Below are positions 23,051 through 35,010 of a stretch of 64,000 nucleotides of DNA, piece by piece. Both the position numbers and the translations under genes were made by a program. The stretch covers positions 46,660,345-46,724,344 of the forward strand of contig OX328125.1 of NCBI GenBank assembly GCA_946811695.1, read 5' to 3'. The notes beneath the pieces are model-generated. The model was not told where the DNA came from, made no database searches, and was given only the letters and a program-made list of their open reading frames with translations. Position 1 is the stretch's first letter; every line of letters starts with the position of its first letter. This DNA comes from Gonocerus acuteangulatus. Taxonomy: Eukaryota > Arthropoda > Insecta > Hemiptera > Coreidae.

Positions 23051-23171
23051 AAAAAAAAAACATAAATGTGAAATAGAGGCCAAGTTCCTCCCCCCACAAA
23101 GAAACACTCCCTTCCCCAAAAATATCCTCTCCTAAAACTTCCTAAAAACGCCTTACCATCCTACACTCCAA

Positions 23172-23685
23172 AAAAGTAGTATGAGTTAGTGTATTAAGTA
23201 CACCATATTTTCAACCAAAAATATTTGCCAATACAAGAGATGATACAAGAAAGAAATGTCCAAATTCATTACTTAGAAGGCCTCATAGTTACTAAGAACA
23301 GTAAAGACACTTCAACTGGCCTTTAAAAACAACAATTAAATTACTTATATCCAGTTACTAAAATATCACTTTCCTCAAACAGGTATATTCTTAAACTTGG
23401 CAATGTTTTATTTGTACCGAAATTATCTTTAGAGAGAAAACTAAACATTGCCAAGTTTAAGAATATACCTGGTTGAGGAAAGTGATATTTTAGTAACTGG
23501 ATATAAGTATTTTTATTGTTGTTTTTAAAGGTCAGTTGAAGTGTCTTTACTGTTCTTAGTAAGTAACTATGAGGTCTTCCAAGTAATGAACTTGGACATT
23601 TCTTTCTTGTATCATCTCTTGTATTGGCAAATATTTTTGGTTGAAAATATGGTGCACTTAATACACTAACTCATACTACTTTAAT
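23172..23685. mobile_element. Near-perfect hairpin MITE
   Basis: Arms of about 235 bp (23172-23408 and 23443-23685) are inverted copies with few mismatches, separated by about 34 bp. The outer end reads agtagtatgagttagtgtat and its mirror atacactaactcatactact. It has no coding capacity. I could not identify a target duplication with certainty. The superfamily is unknown. Confidence 0.65.
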
Positions 23686-23883
23686 CTTCAGTCCCGTACT
23701 TCAACCTTCAACCAAGTATAAGTCCTCCAATTGAGATTTTTTTTGCATCTATGGATCTTTTTTTTTTTTTTTTTTTAACCACCTTGGTCATTGTTGCCTA
23801 TTCATGTAAGAGTTATTGAAGACTCATTTGTAGCAGAAGGTAATATTTGTACCAGAATACTTCGTCAGATCAGACATTTTAAG

Positions 23884-24161
23884 GGGCAGATCGTATAGAG
23901 GTATCTGATTCATGACCCTAAGGCACACTAGGGAGATAGCGTGGTCAGTACTATGCTCCGACCGGCTGACATTCCCCTTTGCAGGTGCATTAATAAATTA
24001 TTATTAAAAGCTGGGTTCGCCTAGGGTCGTCCAGGGAGGCCGAATCCAACCCACGAACGAAGACACTAGGATATAAAAATCTTAAGTGCTTGCTCGCTAT
24101 TTGAACTCAAGTACTCCAGTATATTTGCCCAGTGCACCATCCCTGATCTAACCTCGCCCCC
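23884..24161 (-). mobile_element. tRNA-Ile-like SINE (family A), copy 1
   Basis: The minus-strand head GGGGGCGAGGTTAGATCAGG and the body (cttaagattt, ggttggattcggcctccctg, gtcagtactatg-type block) match the other family A copies. The B box is degenerate. The end is missing the gttacgggactg block, so the copy is 3' truncated. Confidence 0.55.
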
Positions 24162-24169
24162 GTTATTAT

Positions 24170-24735
24170 AAAATAACCATCTTATAATACTTATCTTTTG
24201 TTCTTGAACTAAAGTTTAGTAATTTTCTTAGGCTCGGAATCTATTAGTTTTTTGGCGGATTCTCATTACTTCCGTTTTTTTTTTGGTTTTTTTTTTTTGT
24301 AGAAAGATGCTAGAAAACTACTTTACCTGTGTGTAATTATGGACTAACCATAACTCTGTTTACCCGCAGTTACTATTAATAATTTAGTAGATAAGAGAGG
24401 GAGAGAGTAGGAGGAAGGGGTAAAGTAAGGGTTATATTAAAATTTATCTTCCCTTGCTAGGAAGTAGGAGGGTACACCTACCCGGGGGTAGCCAACTCCC
24501 TACACACTATATCAGCCTGTCCCAACATCCACTATATTCTATTTCCTTTTTTTCTCACACAGCTGCTACCTTCCTAACCCTTTCACTCCTCCATTCCCAC
24601 CTATCATTTATCCATTTTCTAGACCTTCACCTTAGTCCTATCTTCATAATATTGCTAAAAGTGGAAAAATGCGAATCTCAGTTGATAATGTAGGCCTGTG
24701 AAAGACAATATTATGAAATTTGTTATTTTATAATG
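24170..24735. other. Unassigned sequence
   Basis: I see homopolymer T tracts near 24275-24300 and a purine-rich stretch near 24388-24430, but no gene or element. Confidence 0.4.
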
Positions 24736-24737
24736 TA

Positions 24738-25462
24738 AAAATCAGACTCTCAGGAACTGCAAAATCTTAGCGAGGGTCTGTTCTTATCCCTAGTGTCATT
24801 TGTAAAGATTGAAGAGTTATAATTTTGTTCATACCTTATATGAAATATTTTAATGGCCCCAGATACGCCTCGGTTGACAAGGGTACCTACCTCAGTACCT
24901 GATAAGGAAAATGACTCCTTGGCCTTGTCAAAAAAAATACTATTACTATTTGTCAGTTTCATCTCTTCTTTTATTATAATACCAATTTTACAGATAAATG
25001 TTATTTAAAACAGAACAACAACCAATTAAAAAGTGAGTTAAACAAAGAAGAAAAATACGTTCAAAAGATCACAACAAATACGTTTGAAGTTTTAAGCACT
25101 TATTTCTCCGATTGATAAAGCCTAATCAAAAATTTCATCTGAACCTTTTTTGTAGGGAATTTACTAAGCTTTGTAATGTTCATCTTCCACTTACCACGGT
25201 TTCCCAACCATTTTCAAGATATTAAGGAAAATTATTATTTATTAAGGAAGTTCCCAAAACTTTTCATGTATATTATTAAAATATATAGAGCGAATCGCTC
25301 GTTTGCGCGCTCTATAAGATTAATAAATAAATAAATTATTAAAATATTTTATTCTAATCCTTCCTTAACACCAAACGTAATCAAAACTTAAAGATTTTAG
25401 TTTAGGTGAATTTCGAACATGCAGAAAAATTTCAACTGAATTCCATGATTCTGAGTATCCTG
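24738..25462 (+). mobile_element. Helentron-like element, family E copy 2 (3' truncated)
   Basis: The 5' end (aaatcagactctcaggaact, then cttagcgagg) matches the heads at 10209 and 28099. The body includes the 'gcacttatttctccgattga' and 'ccatgattctgagtatcc' blocks. The copy stops near 25462 before the microsatellite and hairpin, where a family A SINE begins about 35 bp on. A 50-bp retroposed scrap interrupts it at 25285. Confidence 0.5.
25272..25347. mobile_element. 50-bp retroposed scrap with 13-bp target-site duplication
   Basis: ATTATTAAAATAT occurs at 25272-25284 and 25335-25347. Between them are 50 bp: a GC-rich hairpin-like atagagcg...cgctctat segment and the tail aataaataaataa. The other family E copies (about 11015 and 28775) lack this block, which confirms an insertion. 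An A-rich tail plus a 13-bp duplication is the mark of LINE-type target-primed insertion of a very short RNA end. Confidence 0.65.
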
Positions 25463-25498
25463 CCTGTAAATATAGTTTCCTTTTATCTTGTGTTGTGG

Positions 25499-25799
25499 GG
25501 GGGGGGGAGTTTAACTTAGTGGTTGAGCACTCAAAAAATATGATGGAGGAACTGAATTCAAAACTCGGGCGCGCACTTTTATCTTCTAGTGTCCGTCGTT
25601 CGAGGGTTCCCATTCCATCCCTAGGCCCACCCAGCCTTCCATTTATGATTAATGAGTACCTGCAAAGGATAAAATCAGATTGCCGGAGCATAGTACTGAC
25701 CACACTACCTCCCTAGTTTGCCGTGTGGTAAGAATGAGATGTATCAACAGTATCTGCCTCTTAGGCCCTGTGACCTCTTACGGGACTGTGTTTTTTTTA
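25499..25799 (+). mobile_element. tRNA-Ile-like SINE (family A), copy 2
   Basis: It begins with a G-run, then agtttaacttagtggttgag (a degenerate A-box head). The family A body follows: ctagtgtccgtcgttcg, cataGTACTGACCACACTA, ctccctagtttgccg. It ends cttacgggactgtg with a T-run. The B box region is mutated. Confidence 0.55.
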
Positions 25800-26660
25800 C
25801 CTTGTGGTTGGCATGACTTAAGAGCTGTACAGGAAGCACTCCCAATACATTATTGAGATTCATTGTCTACACTTGATAAAAACGCTCGCATTACAATTCT
25901 CGCATGAATATATGGCAATGATAACTGTTTAGGCAGAAGAACGGGCAGTAAACACGGGCACGGATTACTAGGGGATTATTGTTGTAATTCTTTGTTTGTT
26001 TTGAATATAGTCCATCATATTTTTTAAAAAACGGGATTCAAAACATTGAGTTTTCTTAGAGAGTTTTTTTTTTTTTTACTGTATTTGCCTAAAGTATTAA
26101 CCGATGATTATTTTTTTTAAATAACCTGAGAGAAAATTTGTTTTCTCAGAACTATAATTTAACGGCTAACACAGAATTCGAATAAACACAAACATATTAT
26201 TAGTTGATGAAAAATATATAATTATACGCGATTTTATCTGATTTTATAAAAATTGTTCTTAGGGGGTTCGTCACATGGCAACCTAGAATGTGTAAGAAAC
26301 AAAGAAAAATTGGGTATTGTGAAACTAATAGTCATTCGAAAATGATCTCTTTATTATTATTATATATTAAGCAATATAAAAACTACCACTTTTAAAGTAG
26401 AAAATTATTACTTTTTCGTTTGAAGAGAAGACAGTATTAAATTATAAATACCCTTCAACCATTTGCTACAGATTCGAATTAAAATAATTCGTCGGAACTG
26501 CTTGTCTGAATATTATTATGACAATCCAAATTATTATGTTAAGCTCCTTGAGATTTTGGATGCTTAGAAGCGTCTATATTTTCAAAACTTTAACTTGTCT
26601 CCGAATAAGGTGGACGTATTGAAGTAATGCTTTTTTGTATATTACGGTTTCAAATAATTC
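25800..26660. other. Unassigned sequence
   Basis: I see nothing beyond AT-rich background and T-runs near 26068. Confidence 0.4.
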
Positions 26661-26665
26661 CTTTT

Positions 26666-26929
26666 GAGTGTTGATTCTAATTTCATGATTAGCAAACACG
26701 TCAATCATTATTAACACGTCTTCAATCGTTATTGATTCTAATTTCATGATTAGCAAACACGTCAATCATTATTAACACGTCTTCAATCGTTATTGATTCT
26801 AATTTCATGATTAGCAAACACGTCAATCATTATTAACACGTCTTCAATCGTTATTGATTCTAATTTCATGATTAGCAAACACGTCAATCGTTATTGACAC
26901 GTCTTCAATCGTTATTGAACGATTGAACT
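26666..26929. repeat. 61-bp tandem repeat, about four units
   Basis: The unit contains ttgattctaatttcatgatt, agcaaacacgtcaatcatta and ttaacacgtcttcaatcg. The phrase tcaatcattattaacacg begins at 26701, 26762 and 26823, and a variant (tcaatcgttattgacacg) begins at 26884, giving an exact 61-bp period. The last unit diverges slightly. Confidence 0.85.
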
Positions 26930-27565
26930 GTATATATTTCTGTATTTTGTAGCGCTATTTAAACTCTAAATAAAATGCTAAATAATAATTAAACTAAAAT
27001 TCATTAAAAAACATTTAATACTCCCAAATATGCAGGCATTTAGGTTGCTATTACCGGCCAATTTTCGAACATGGGCCTAGGAAAGCATGAAGGCCCCCTA
27101 ATTTCTTGTTAATATCCTAGGAGGCGGTCTTAACTGCTACCAAGGGCTGGTTAGGCTTCGAGATTAGGCGGCCTGATTAGTGGGAGGAGCTTATTTCTAT
27201 CTAACGGACAAGTAGCAAGGATCATCTATTACTCAAGCCTACTTTATTAGGCTTTAGCAATACTTACTCATTATTAAAAAAAAACAAAATATTAAAAATG
27301 GTTTCATAATTACAAAATGTTATCTGTTAAACACATCCTGACATAGCTTAGGGTGACAATAAATGCTAACATCCCCCAAAACATGTAAGAAGTACTCACA
27401 GAAAACAGTCACTACAGGGGACATCTATTTGAACAACTCAAACAAATCAATCTGTATAATTTAATCTACAAGTACTTATATTACTAACTTACAAAAAATA
27501 TACATACAACTGAATGAGAAACAAAAGCCAACCATTATGTGCAATAAACTACAACCTCTTCCCAT
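26930..27565. other. Unassigned sequence
   Basis: I see no supportable feature. A short GC-richer patch lies at 27045-27200. Confidence 0.4.
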
Positions 27566-27938
27566 ATTATTATATATCAATAAAAAAAATCAGCCCCGTA
27601 ACAGGCTACAAGAGCCCTGAGGGGCAGATACTGTAGAGGTATCTGATTCATAACCATAAGGCACACTAGAGAGATAGTGTGGTCAGTACTATGCTCCGGC
27701 CGTCTGATTTTCCCCTTGCTGCTTCGACTGCTAGAGTCTTTAGCACCAAGGTACCCAATTATAAATTTATTAAAGGCTGGTTTGGCCTAGGGACGGTCAG
27801 GGAGGCCGAATTCAACCCATGAACGAAGATACTATAAGAAAAAATCTTAAGTGCTTGCTCGGGATTCGAGCTCAGGTCTTCCAGCATATTAGTCCAGTGC
27901 TCTACCACTGAGATAACCTCGCCCCCATTATTATATAT
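27566..27938 (-). mobile_element. tRNA-Ile-like SINE (family A), copy 3, with 12-bp target duplication
   Basis: A perfect 12-bp duplication ATTATTATATAT (27566-27577 and 27927-27938) brackets a 349-bp element read on the minus strand. The head is GGGGGCGAGGTTATCTCAGT (A box) and the B-box region GAGCTCGAATCCCGAGC. The body is as in the other copies. It ends gttacggggctg and then a T-run. The tail is T-rich, not A-rich, in the SINE's own orientation. Confidence 0.75.
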
Positions 27939-28098
27939 TATAAATTAAATATCTGTAAAAATATGTTAAAGAGAATTCTAAAATAAGCTGAGTCGAAAAA
28001 TTTTTTTCATCCCGGATGGTGCCACCGGGTTGACTTCGTAAGGGGGTTTTCTTTCATACACGAAGAAAGAATGTTAACAATTGTTTCATTTCAATTAG

Positions 28099-29202
28099 AA
28101 AAAGTCCGACTCGCAGGAACCGCATCATCTTAGCGCGGTTCCTGATCATATCCCTATGGTCATTTGAAAAGCTTAGAATAGTAACAGATAATATTTTCCT
28201 CGACCTTTGTTCAAAGGGTTTTATGGCTTTACCTGGTCGGGTCTGCCAGACCCTAGAATCCTCTTCTACCGATACTTCATTTCATACGTTTCAATGAATT
28301 GGAAATCAAAATTTCTCACATATTCTTGTGTTCTTTTACTATAGTAATAATTCTACAAATAAAATCAATTAAAAAATAAAATAAAGAAACCAACAGCATG
28401 AAGGCAATTGAAAATATTCAAAAGACGTCATCGAATCTCTTTCTCTTGGCAAGCTATATTTCTAACAATGAATTGTTTTTCTTATTTTACCTAATCTGTT
28501 TTATTGTCAAATACATACATACTATAAGCAATTAAAAAACAACAAGGAATAAAAACAGACAAAAAGAACCGTTCGAATAAACGAAATTACTTCAAAATTT
28601 AAGCACTTATTTCTCCGATTGACATCACCTAATCAAAAATTAATTTAGAATCTTTTTTGTAGAGAATTTATAAAGCTTTCAAATAATTTCCTTCCACTTA
28701 TCACGATTTCCCAACCGTGTTCGAGATATTAATGTAATTATACGAAGTTCTCAAAACTTTTCATGTCTGTTCATAAAATATTTTATTCTAACCCTTCCTT
28801 AACTCCAAACCTAACCAAAAGTTTAACATGTTAGTTTTGATGAAATTCAAACATGCAAAAATTGTTTTAATTGAATCCCATGATTCTAAGTACCCAAACC
28901 AAAAACGGTATTCAAAAACTATTTTTCCAATTTTCTCGAAAACGGTTAAAGCTATCGCCTTGAAAATGGTTTCATTCGTTTTCCTAGCCCAAGAAGCCTA
29001 TAAAACGAGTTCTTACAAGCTTATGAACTCAAAAACGTAAGCGCTACGATTTTTTTTGCGCGAATTTCGCCCCAAACTTCATCTTCCAGTGGACGGATTC
29101 TGCTGGTTAACGAACTTGACCTTTCAAATTAGACGAAAGATTTTTGTACCAAATTTCATCAACATCGGACCATTCGTCTTCGACCTAGAGAGCGAACAGA
29201 CA

Positions 29203-29258
<56 letters not shown>

Positions 29259-29396
29259 AATTTGAACCAGCATCATTTTCGGTTTCTAGGGGTTCTGAAA
29301 CGCAAAATTTTCTAGTCGGCACTTCTGGATTGCTTCATGAGATCAACCTTATAAGCGGGGTTCCTCCCTATGGGGGAGGGAGGAACCGCGCTAAAA
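28099..29396 (+). mobile_element. Helentron-like element, family E copy 3 (complete)
   Basis: The head AGTCCGACTCGCAGGAACCG is followed by TTAGCGCGGTTCCT. The end is hairpin GGTTCCTCCC...GGGAGGAACC, then GCGCTAA at 29394. A (TA)n tract at 29208-29257 sits just before the terminal block. It aligns end to end with the 10209-11560 copy, so both termini are defined by two copies. It encodes no enzyme. A 70-codon frame at 28828-29040 is shared with other copies, but coding status is doubtful. Confidence 0.55.
29208..29257. repeat. (TA)n microsatellite inside the family E element
   Basis: About 50 bp of TA repeats. Copy 1 has a shorter one at the same place, so the array belongs to the element. 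Confidence 0.85.
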
Positions 29397-32025
29397 CGTG
29401 AAAGTCCCCAGATTCTAGTTTCATATTCAACAATTTCCTATTGTTGACATTTTTTCTGGGCGTGTAGCTGAAATGAATAAAGAATTGACAAACTTAGCGA
29501 GGCTATTGTTCGCCATTTTATAATTTGTACAATATGTCTTGCTTTCCTTGGGGTAGAAAAGGGATTGTTTCCTTTACCACGAAAACCACTCGGCTTCATT
29601 GTTCTGGTTAATACTTTCATGTTAAATTCCTCATCCCTAGAATTAAGAATACTATTCAATTCTATTATATAGAACGCTGTTCCTATATTCAGACAAGAAT
29701 AAATTTTTTTAATATATTATAAACTGGGAATATTTTGTTTTTTGAATATTAATTTATTCTGAGTTCCCTGACGGTGAAGATTTAAGTCATTAGTATGATG
29801 GATGGTGTTGTTTAGTTGATTATTAAAGCAGAAAAAGAAACTAACAAAAAGTATTAACAAAATAATTATGTATATAAAATATAAAGTCCGGATCCAAACA
29901 GAACATACAGTTAGCTGGTTACTGATACAGTTAGGTCGTCCTCAGCTGTACAGGTTCGCTGTAGATGCTATCTTCTACAAATATCGCTACTTCACCACAC
30001 TTTATCTCACCTAAAGAGCTGTCTCTCCTAAAGAGAGCACCTAAAAGTGTTTGATCATTTCATCCACTCTCGTGCGAAATGGTTATATTTGGAAAACATA
30101 ATAATAATTTTAACTAGAACATTGATTAAGCGGTATTAGTACATCAGTGGCGAGTTTATATTACGTGTTCAACCAAGTTCACCACATACCTTGATTTCAT
30201 TCAAGTTTTTGGGCAAAATGTTTATTATCTTACAGTGTTTTTCTTGGCACTGAAAATTTAGCAGGCTGCATGAGAATGTTTTCTTTGTTCATCTGCTGTG
30301 ACAGACCATATATTTTATTATTTTTTTTTCTGGAAGATAAATGACCCTTCAAAACGTTAAGAAATCTGAAGGTGTAGTAAACAAAATATAGTCAAGCTTA
30401 TTGGATATTCTTGGAGGTTACCGAAGTTATAATAAAAAACTCCTGTGAATTGACCAACACGTAAACCCTATTTTCCCTAATTAGTAGCATAATTGAATGA
30501 CTGGAAAGTGGACCACATTTTGCCGTGGCAAGTATTCACAGGAGCAGAGAGCCGCAATCAGGGCCAACGAATATTGAATCAATCAAGTTCATGCATATTT
30601 CTCCATTTCTATTTCGGGGTAAGCACATTTCTCGCTCACATTTTCTGATAACGCGCAAACCACGCTCATACACATTTTTTGAGTGACGATAACACAGGTC
30701 ATTATTTGATCTTGATAAAAACACTCGGAGCGGTGTGGTCCTTATGGGGTTTTTAGGGTTGCTGGTTGGTTAGATTTCATCACATAAGGTTCAAGGCCAT
30801 TTGAAGACTTTTTCACGTAAAATGTAGAACGAATCTGAAAAAAAATCATGCGTATGCTTTTGAGGTCCCTTAGCCCGAACCCGTTGTTTGTTTGACTGGC
30901 ACTCCCTCTCAGAAAATGAATTTTTGAATGAATTAGTTCATTTTTTTTCCTCTATTTGACCTTCAGAAGACCATGAATTTGACGTGATGTAGGTTAACCT
31001 ACCCGCTCATCGTAATCAGCGACCCCAAAAACACCATTAGGACATGTGTAATTGTAAAGCTCAGAAGTCTGTAACTAGCTCAGTGAACTAAAATCAATTC
31101 AGATATATCGCTTAGTTACTTGGCGGATGCGCGAAATTCTTGGAGGAAAATCTTCCTTACGGTTTCGCCATTTACAAATTGGTATTTCTCCAAAGTTTTA
31201 ATCATTTGTCTGCAAAATATCCTAATGCCTAAATCTCCTGCCTTTTTAAAGAAAGTTATATTATTTAAAAGTACCTCCTTAAAAGATCTCCCTTTTTAAA
31301 GATAATCAGATTGAGTAATGAGTAAAGGCTTTCTAAGTCTACTTTACTCGTTCTAAATTTTTTAATAGCTTCTTTTATTCCAATCCGTTTACGCTTAATT
31401 ATTAATTAATTATATCCATGGAACCACTCTGCACAGATTATCCTCACAGCCTTAGCTCAGCAAAATTACTATATTTTTTTTAATACCTTTTAAGAAATAC
31501 ATAATTTGATGACATTTATCTGGCATCTGAGAGAAATTAAAAGTATAATTTCCAAGGACATTATCCGTCATCTTAGGGCGTTGTTACATTACGCCATACA
31601 CCTGTTGTGGTTTGGAAATAATATAATAAAAACCCTTGATATTTCGCCTACAATGAAATTAAACTGGCACATTATGAACCATTATTTATGACTGAAGTTG
31701 ACCCCCAAAATGTACGCTGAAACCTAAATTTGTTAGACTTTTGAATAATTACATTAATGTTATCACAATTTCGTTGACGTATTTTTAAACCGTTTGCAAT
31801 AAAAGTGTTGATTTTGATGAAATTTAGTACAAAAATACTCTGTACAAAACGAAATATCAAGTCCTTAACAAATCACATATGTCACGCCTAAGTTTTATAT
31901 TAGTTTCGATTACGTTTGGAGTCTTCAACCAGTCATGTTGTCACAAAAGCCTTCTTCGAAACTAAGAATTTTATTTGTAAATTGAAATTTACTCTATTCT
32001 ATTAGGAATTCAAATTGCTACTGAA
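29397..32025. other. Unassigned sequence
   Basis: I see no gene, array or element end that I can support. Open frames (29438-29659, 30536-30724 and others) lack recognisable motifs. The phrase gatgaaatttagtacaaaaa at 31817 is a scrap of the repeat at the window start. Confidence 0.4.
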
Positions 32026-32029
32026 TATA

Positions 32030-32176
32030 GCCAACGGCTATACCTACGTTGATTGCACCCGCTCCCGTAGATCGCTGAAGTTAAGCAACGTCGGGCGTGG
32101 CCAGTACCAACCTGTAGATGGCCTGTCGTTAATAGCCCAAATGTTGTTCCGCCTTTAAACAAATTAAAAAAAAAAA
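32030..32176 (+). mobile_element. 5S-rRNA-derived SINE, copy 1
   Basis: It starts GCCAACGGCTATACCTACGT and contains GATCGCTGAAGTTAAGCAAC and GTCGGGCGTGGCCAGTACC. These correspond to the 5' end, the A-box/intermediate element and the C box of 5S rRNA. A non-5S 3' body (ctgtagatggcctgtcgtta) and an A-run at 32166-32176 follow. Other copies share that same body, so this is a SINE family and not a 5S gene. Confidence 0.7.
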
Positions 32177-32660
32177 GGAAGACAGAATTCTTTTATATTT
32201 TTTTACACAAAAACATTGTGATTATGGGTCAGATTTGCGTTCATATCAAACAACTTAGGGTCATAAGCAGTCGTTCACTCAATTCTGTATGTGAACTGTT
32301 CTATCAAACTTAATAGTTCAAGTGATTGTCACTATAATTGGTCATCTCTAAATTTGTTTGTTTTCATGTAAACCTACGTATAACTGCTAATATACAACAT
32401 TTAAAATTGTTCGCCAATTTCTTTTCCCAAATATATGTACCTCTGAAGGAATTAAACTCAGTTATTCCGACATTGACAAAAATTCTGCATAACAAATGAC
32501 GTTGATATACAAGAAAAGGAAAGCCTCTTCATCTTCAAAGGAAAAATAACACAATGGAGAAGTAGCAAGAAGAAATGTATAATACAGGGTCTTAGCATTT
32601 CTTCAATAGATTCAACAATGTCAGGCTTTATGACAGTAGGAGATGGATATCATATTACAT

Positions 32661-32662
<2 letters not shown>

Positions 32663-32699
<37 letters not shown>

Positions 32700-32789
32700 A
32701 CTCTCTCTCTCTCTCTCTCACTCTCTCTCTCTCTCACTCTCTCTCTCTCTCACACACATTCTCTCTCTCTCTCTCACTCACTTTCACGC

Positions 32790-32877
<88 letters not shown>

Positions 32878-32890
32878 ACTCTCACACTCG
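32663..32890. repeat. (TC)n microsatellite, about 230 bp
   Basis: Nearly pure CT repeats with scattered CA interruptions. The Leu/Ser-rich 144-codon frame read across it is an artefact of the period. Confidence 0.95.
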
Positions 32891-33404
32891 CTCCCCTTAC
32901 TCTTTCTGTTGCGCTCTAATTTGGCAAGGACTCAACTTATTTTAGAATTTATTGATTGTATCATCCTAACTACACTGGTTTTAAGAAGCCAAGGAAATGG
33001 TTTGGATCGTCAGAGGAAAGGGATCTCGTCAGAGTTTCAGGAAAATCTCTAAATCGAACGTTTAGGCTTGCTCTTATACAGACTTCTTTACTTATACCTA
33101 AACAAAATATACACAATTACCAAAGAGAATAATCAAAATCAGTAAAAATATTTAAAAATCTGAAAATATGTTATAAAACGTTTGTTATGTGCATATTAAG
33201 TATTTTTTTTTTAACAATTGAAAGCAATAGTCTCATACAGGTAATAGTTTTATTTAGTTAAGAAAAAGTAAAAAAAAAAATAAATAAATAATCCAAAGAC
33301 CTTTGAGATTTTAAGAACTGATAGTTTTGGGGTCCGATAGTGGCTTATAATACTTTGCAACAACAATGATTAGATATATTCATCAATGCCTTACTTTATA
33401 TTTT
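32891..33404. other. Unassigned sequence
   Basis: I see nothing supportable. Confidence 0.4.
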
Positions 33405-34089
33405 ACTAGCTGTTCCCCGGCGTGCCATGCTACAGGGTCCATTTCAAATCATCCAGCTAAATAGTGAAATGAAACCCATGTCCTCAGAATTGCCTGAAAC
33501 TTTTTTTATTTGTTGAACTGGTCATTCTAATGATTCATACCAAATTTCAGTTAGATATCTTGAACACTTCTTAAGTTATGAATTTTTAAAGTTGTCTATA
33601 AAAGTTGTTTTTGCTGTTGCCAACGATTTAAGTCAAAGCGACTTTCATTTACTAAAAGAATCATTACTCTGTTAATGTTAATGATATCTCAATGGGATTT
33701 TCACCAAAATGGTCACAATAATATTTTGAATATGGAAAAAATATATTTACTATCTGTTATCTTTCTGGTTGCTAAGTATATTTATTTAAAAACAAAATTT
33801 TAATTAAAAGTAAATTAAAAACAAAAAAATTTCAAAAATCGATAAAAATAAAAGGCGCTCCATAAAATCAAGTTCTTTTTTCATGGATACATTCTTAAAA
33901 GCATAAACTATTAGATTTTAAAAGAAAAACTCTGGGATTTTGCTGTTAAGTATTCTTAAATCAATAAAATAATATAAATTCCTTTTTTTAATAATTACCT
34001 ACTTAAACGTCGGGCGTGGTCAGTAGGTATAATAAAAGGGTGGCGACCTGTAGATAGCCCGGCGCTAATAGCCAAAAAGTTGATGCACC

Positions 34090-34137
<48 letters not shown>

Positions 34138-35010
34138 AATGATGTACTGAAAAAAAAACAACAAAATGTACTGAAAAAAAACAACAAAATGTACTGAAGC
34201 TACTGATGATGTACTGAAAAAAAACATGATGATGAAAAAAAAAAGTTAGTTTTGGTTGTTTCCGAAAATTTTAGTAAATGAAAATTTGGTTAAGTAAGCA
34301 AAATCCCAGAGTTTTTCTTTTAAAATCTAATAGTTTATGCTTTTAAGAATGTATCCATGAAAAAAGAACTTGATTTTATGGAGCGCCTTTTATTTTTATC
34401 GATTTTTGACATTTTTATGTTTTTAATTTATTAGAAATTAAAATTTTGTTTTTAAATAAATATACTTACCAACCAGAAAGATAACAGATAGTAAATTCAA
34501 AATATTCAAAATATTATTGTGACCATTTTGGTGAAAATCCCATTGAGATATCATTAACATTAACAGAGTAATGATTTTGACAGAGTAATGAAAGTCGCTT
34601 TGACTTAAATCGTCGGTAACAGCAAAAACAAGTTTTATAGACAACTTTAAAAATTCATAACTTAAAAAGTGTTCAAGATATCTAACTGAAATTTGGAATA
34701 TATCATTAGAATGACCAGTTCAACAAATAAAAAAAGTTTCAGGCAAATCTGAGGACATGGGTTTCATGGCCTGGACGATCTGATATGGACTGACCCTACA
34801 CCTACTTTCTGCCTATGACTCTCCCCGTATCAAGATCTACCTGTATACCCAGTTACGTCAAAATCGGTCAAACGGTGTGAATTTGTTTATATCTGTCAAG
34901 TAATTCATAAAGCAGCCGGCAGAGGCCAGCACCACAGCAATTAATAAAATGGCCGACAGAGGCCAGCACCGCCAAACAGACAGACACGTGATTTTTATAT
35001 ATATAGATTA
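33405..35010. repeat. Large inverted repeat around a 5S-derived SINE
   Basis: The left arm (about 33480-33960) is mirrored by 34290-34770. The matched blocks include gatatctcaatgggattttc, ggcgctccataaaatcaagt and aaaactctgggattttgct. The spacer of about 330 bp contains a 5S-derived SINE with poly(A) and short aatgtactgaaaaaaaac repeats. The outer left edge reads actagctgttccccggcgtg. The right side extends further (to about 35010) and ends with a short TA tract. It may be two copies of one element inserted head to head. Confidence 0.6.
34006..34136 (+). mobile_element. 5S-rRNA-derived SINE, copy 2 (5' truncated)
   Basis: It begins inside the 5S part (acgtcgggcgtggtcagta), continues with the shared body (ctgtagatagcccggcgcta, then atagccaaaaag), and ends in an A-run of more than 40 bases. 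It sits in the spacer of the 33.4-35.0 kb inverted repeat. Confidence 0.65.

Noticed and set aside
22908..23135. Frames with long Tyr-Ile runs here and at 29056, 38215, 44449, 56578 and 61568
   Set aside because: All are readings of (TA)n microsatellites.
26666..26929. CRISPR-like array
   Set aside because: The 61-bp units are contiguous with no unique spacers, and the context is eukaryotic repeat DNA.
32030..32140. Functional 5S rRNA gene
   Set aside because: Only part of 5S is present, with substitutions, joined to a shared non-5S body and poly(A).
32618..33052. 144-codon Leu/Ser-rich frame
   Set aside because: Read across a (TC)n microsatellite; no protein evidence.
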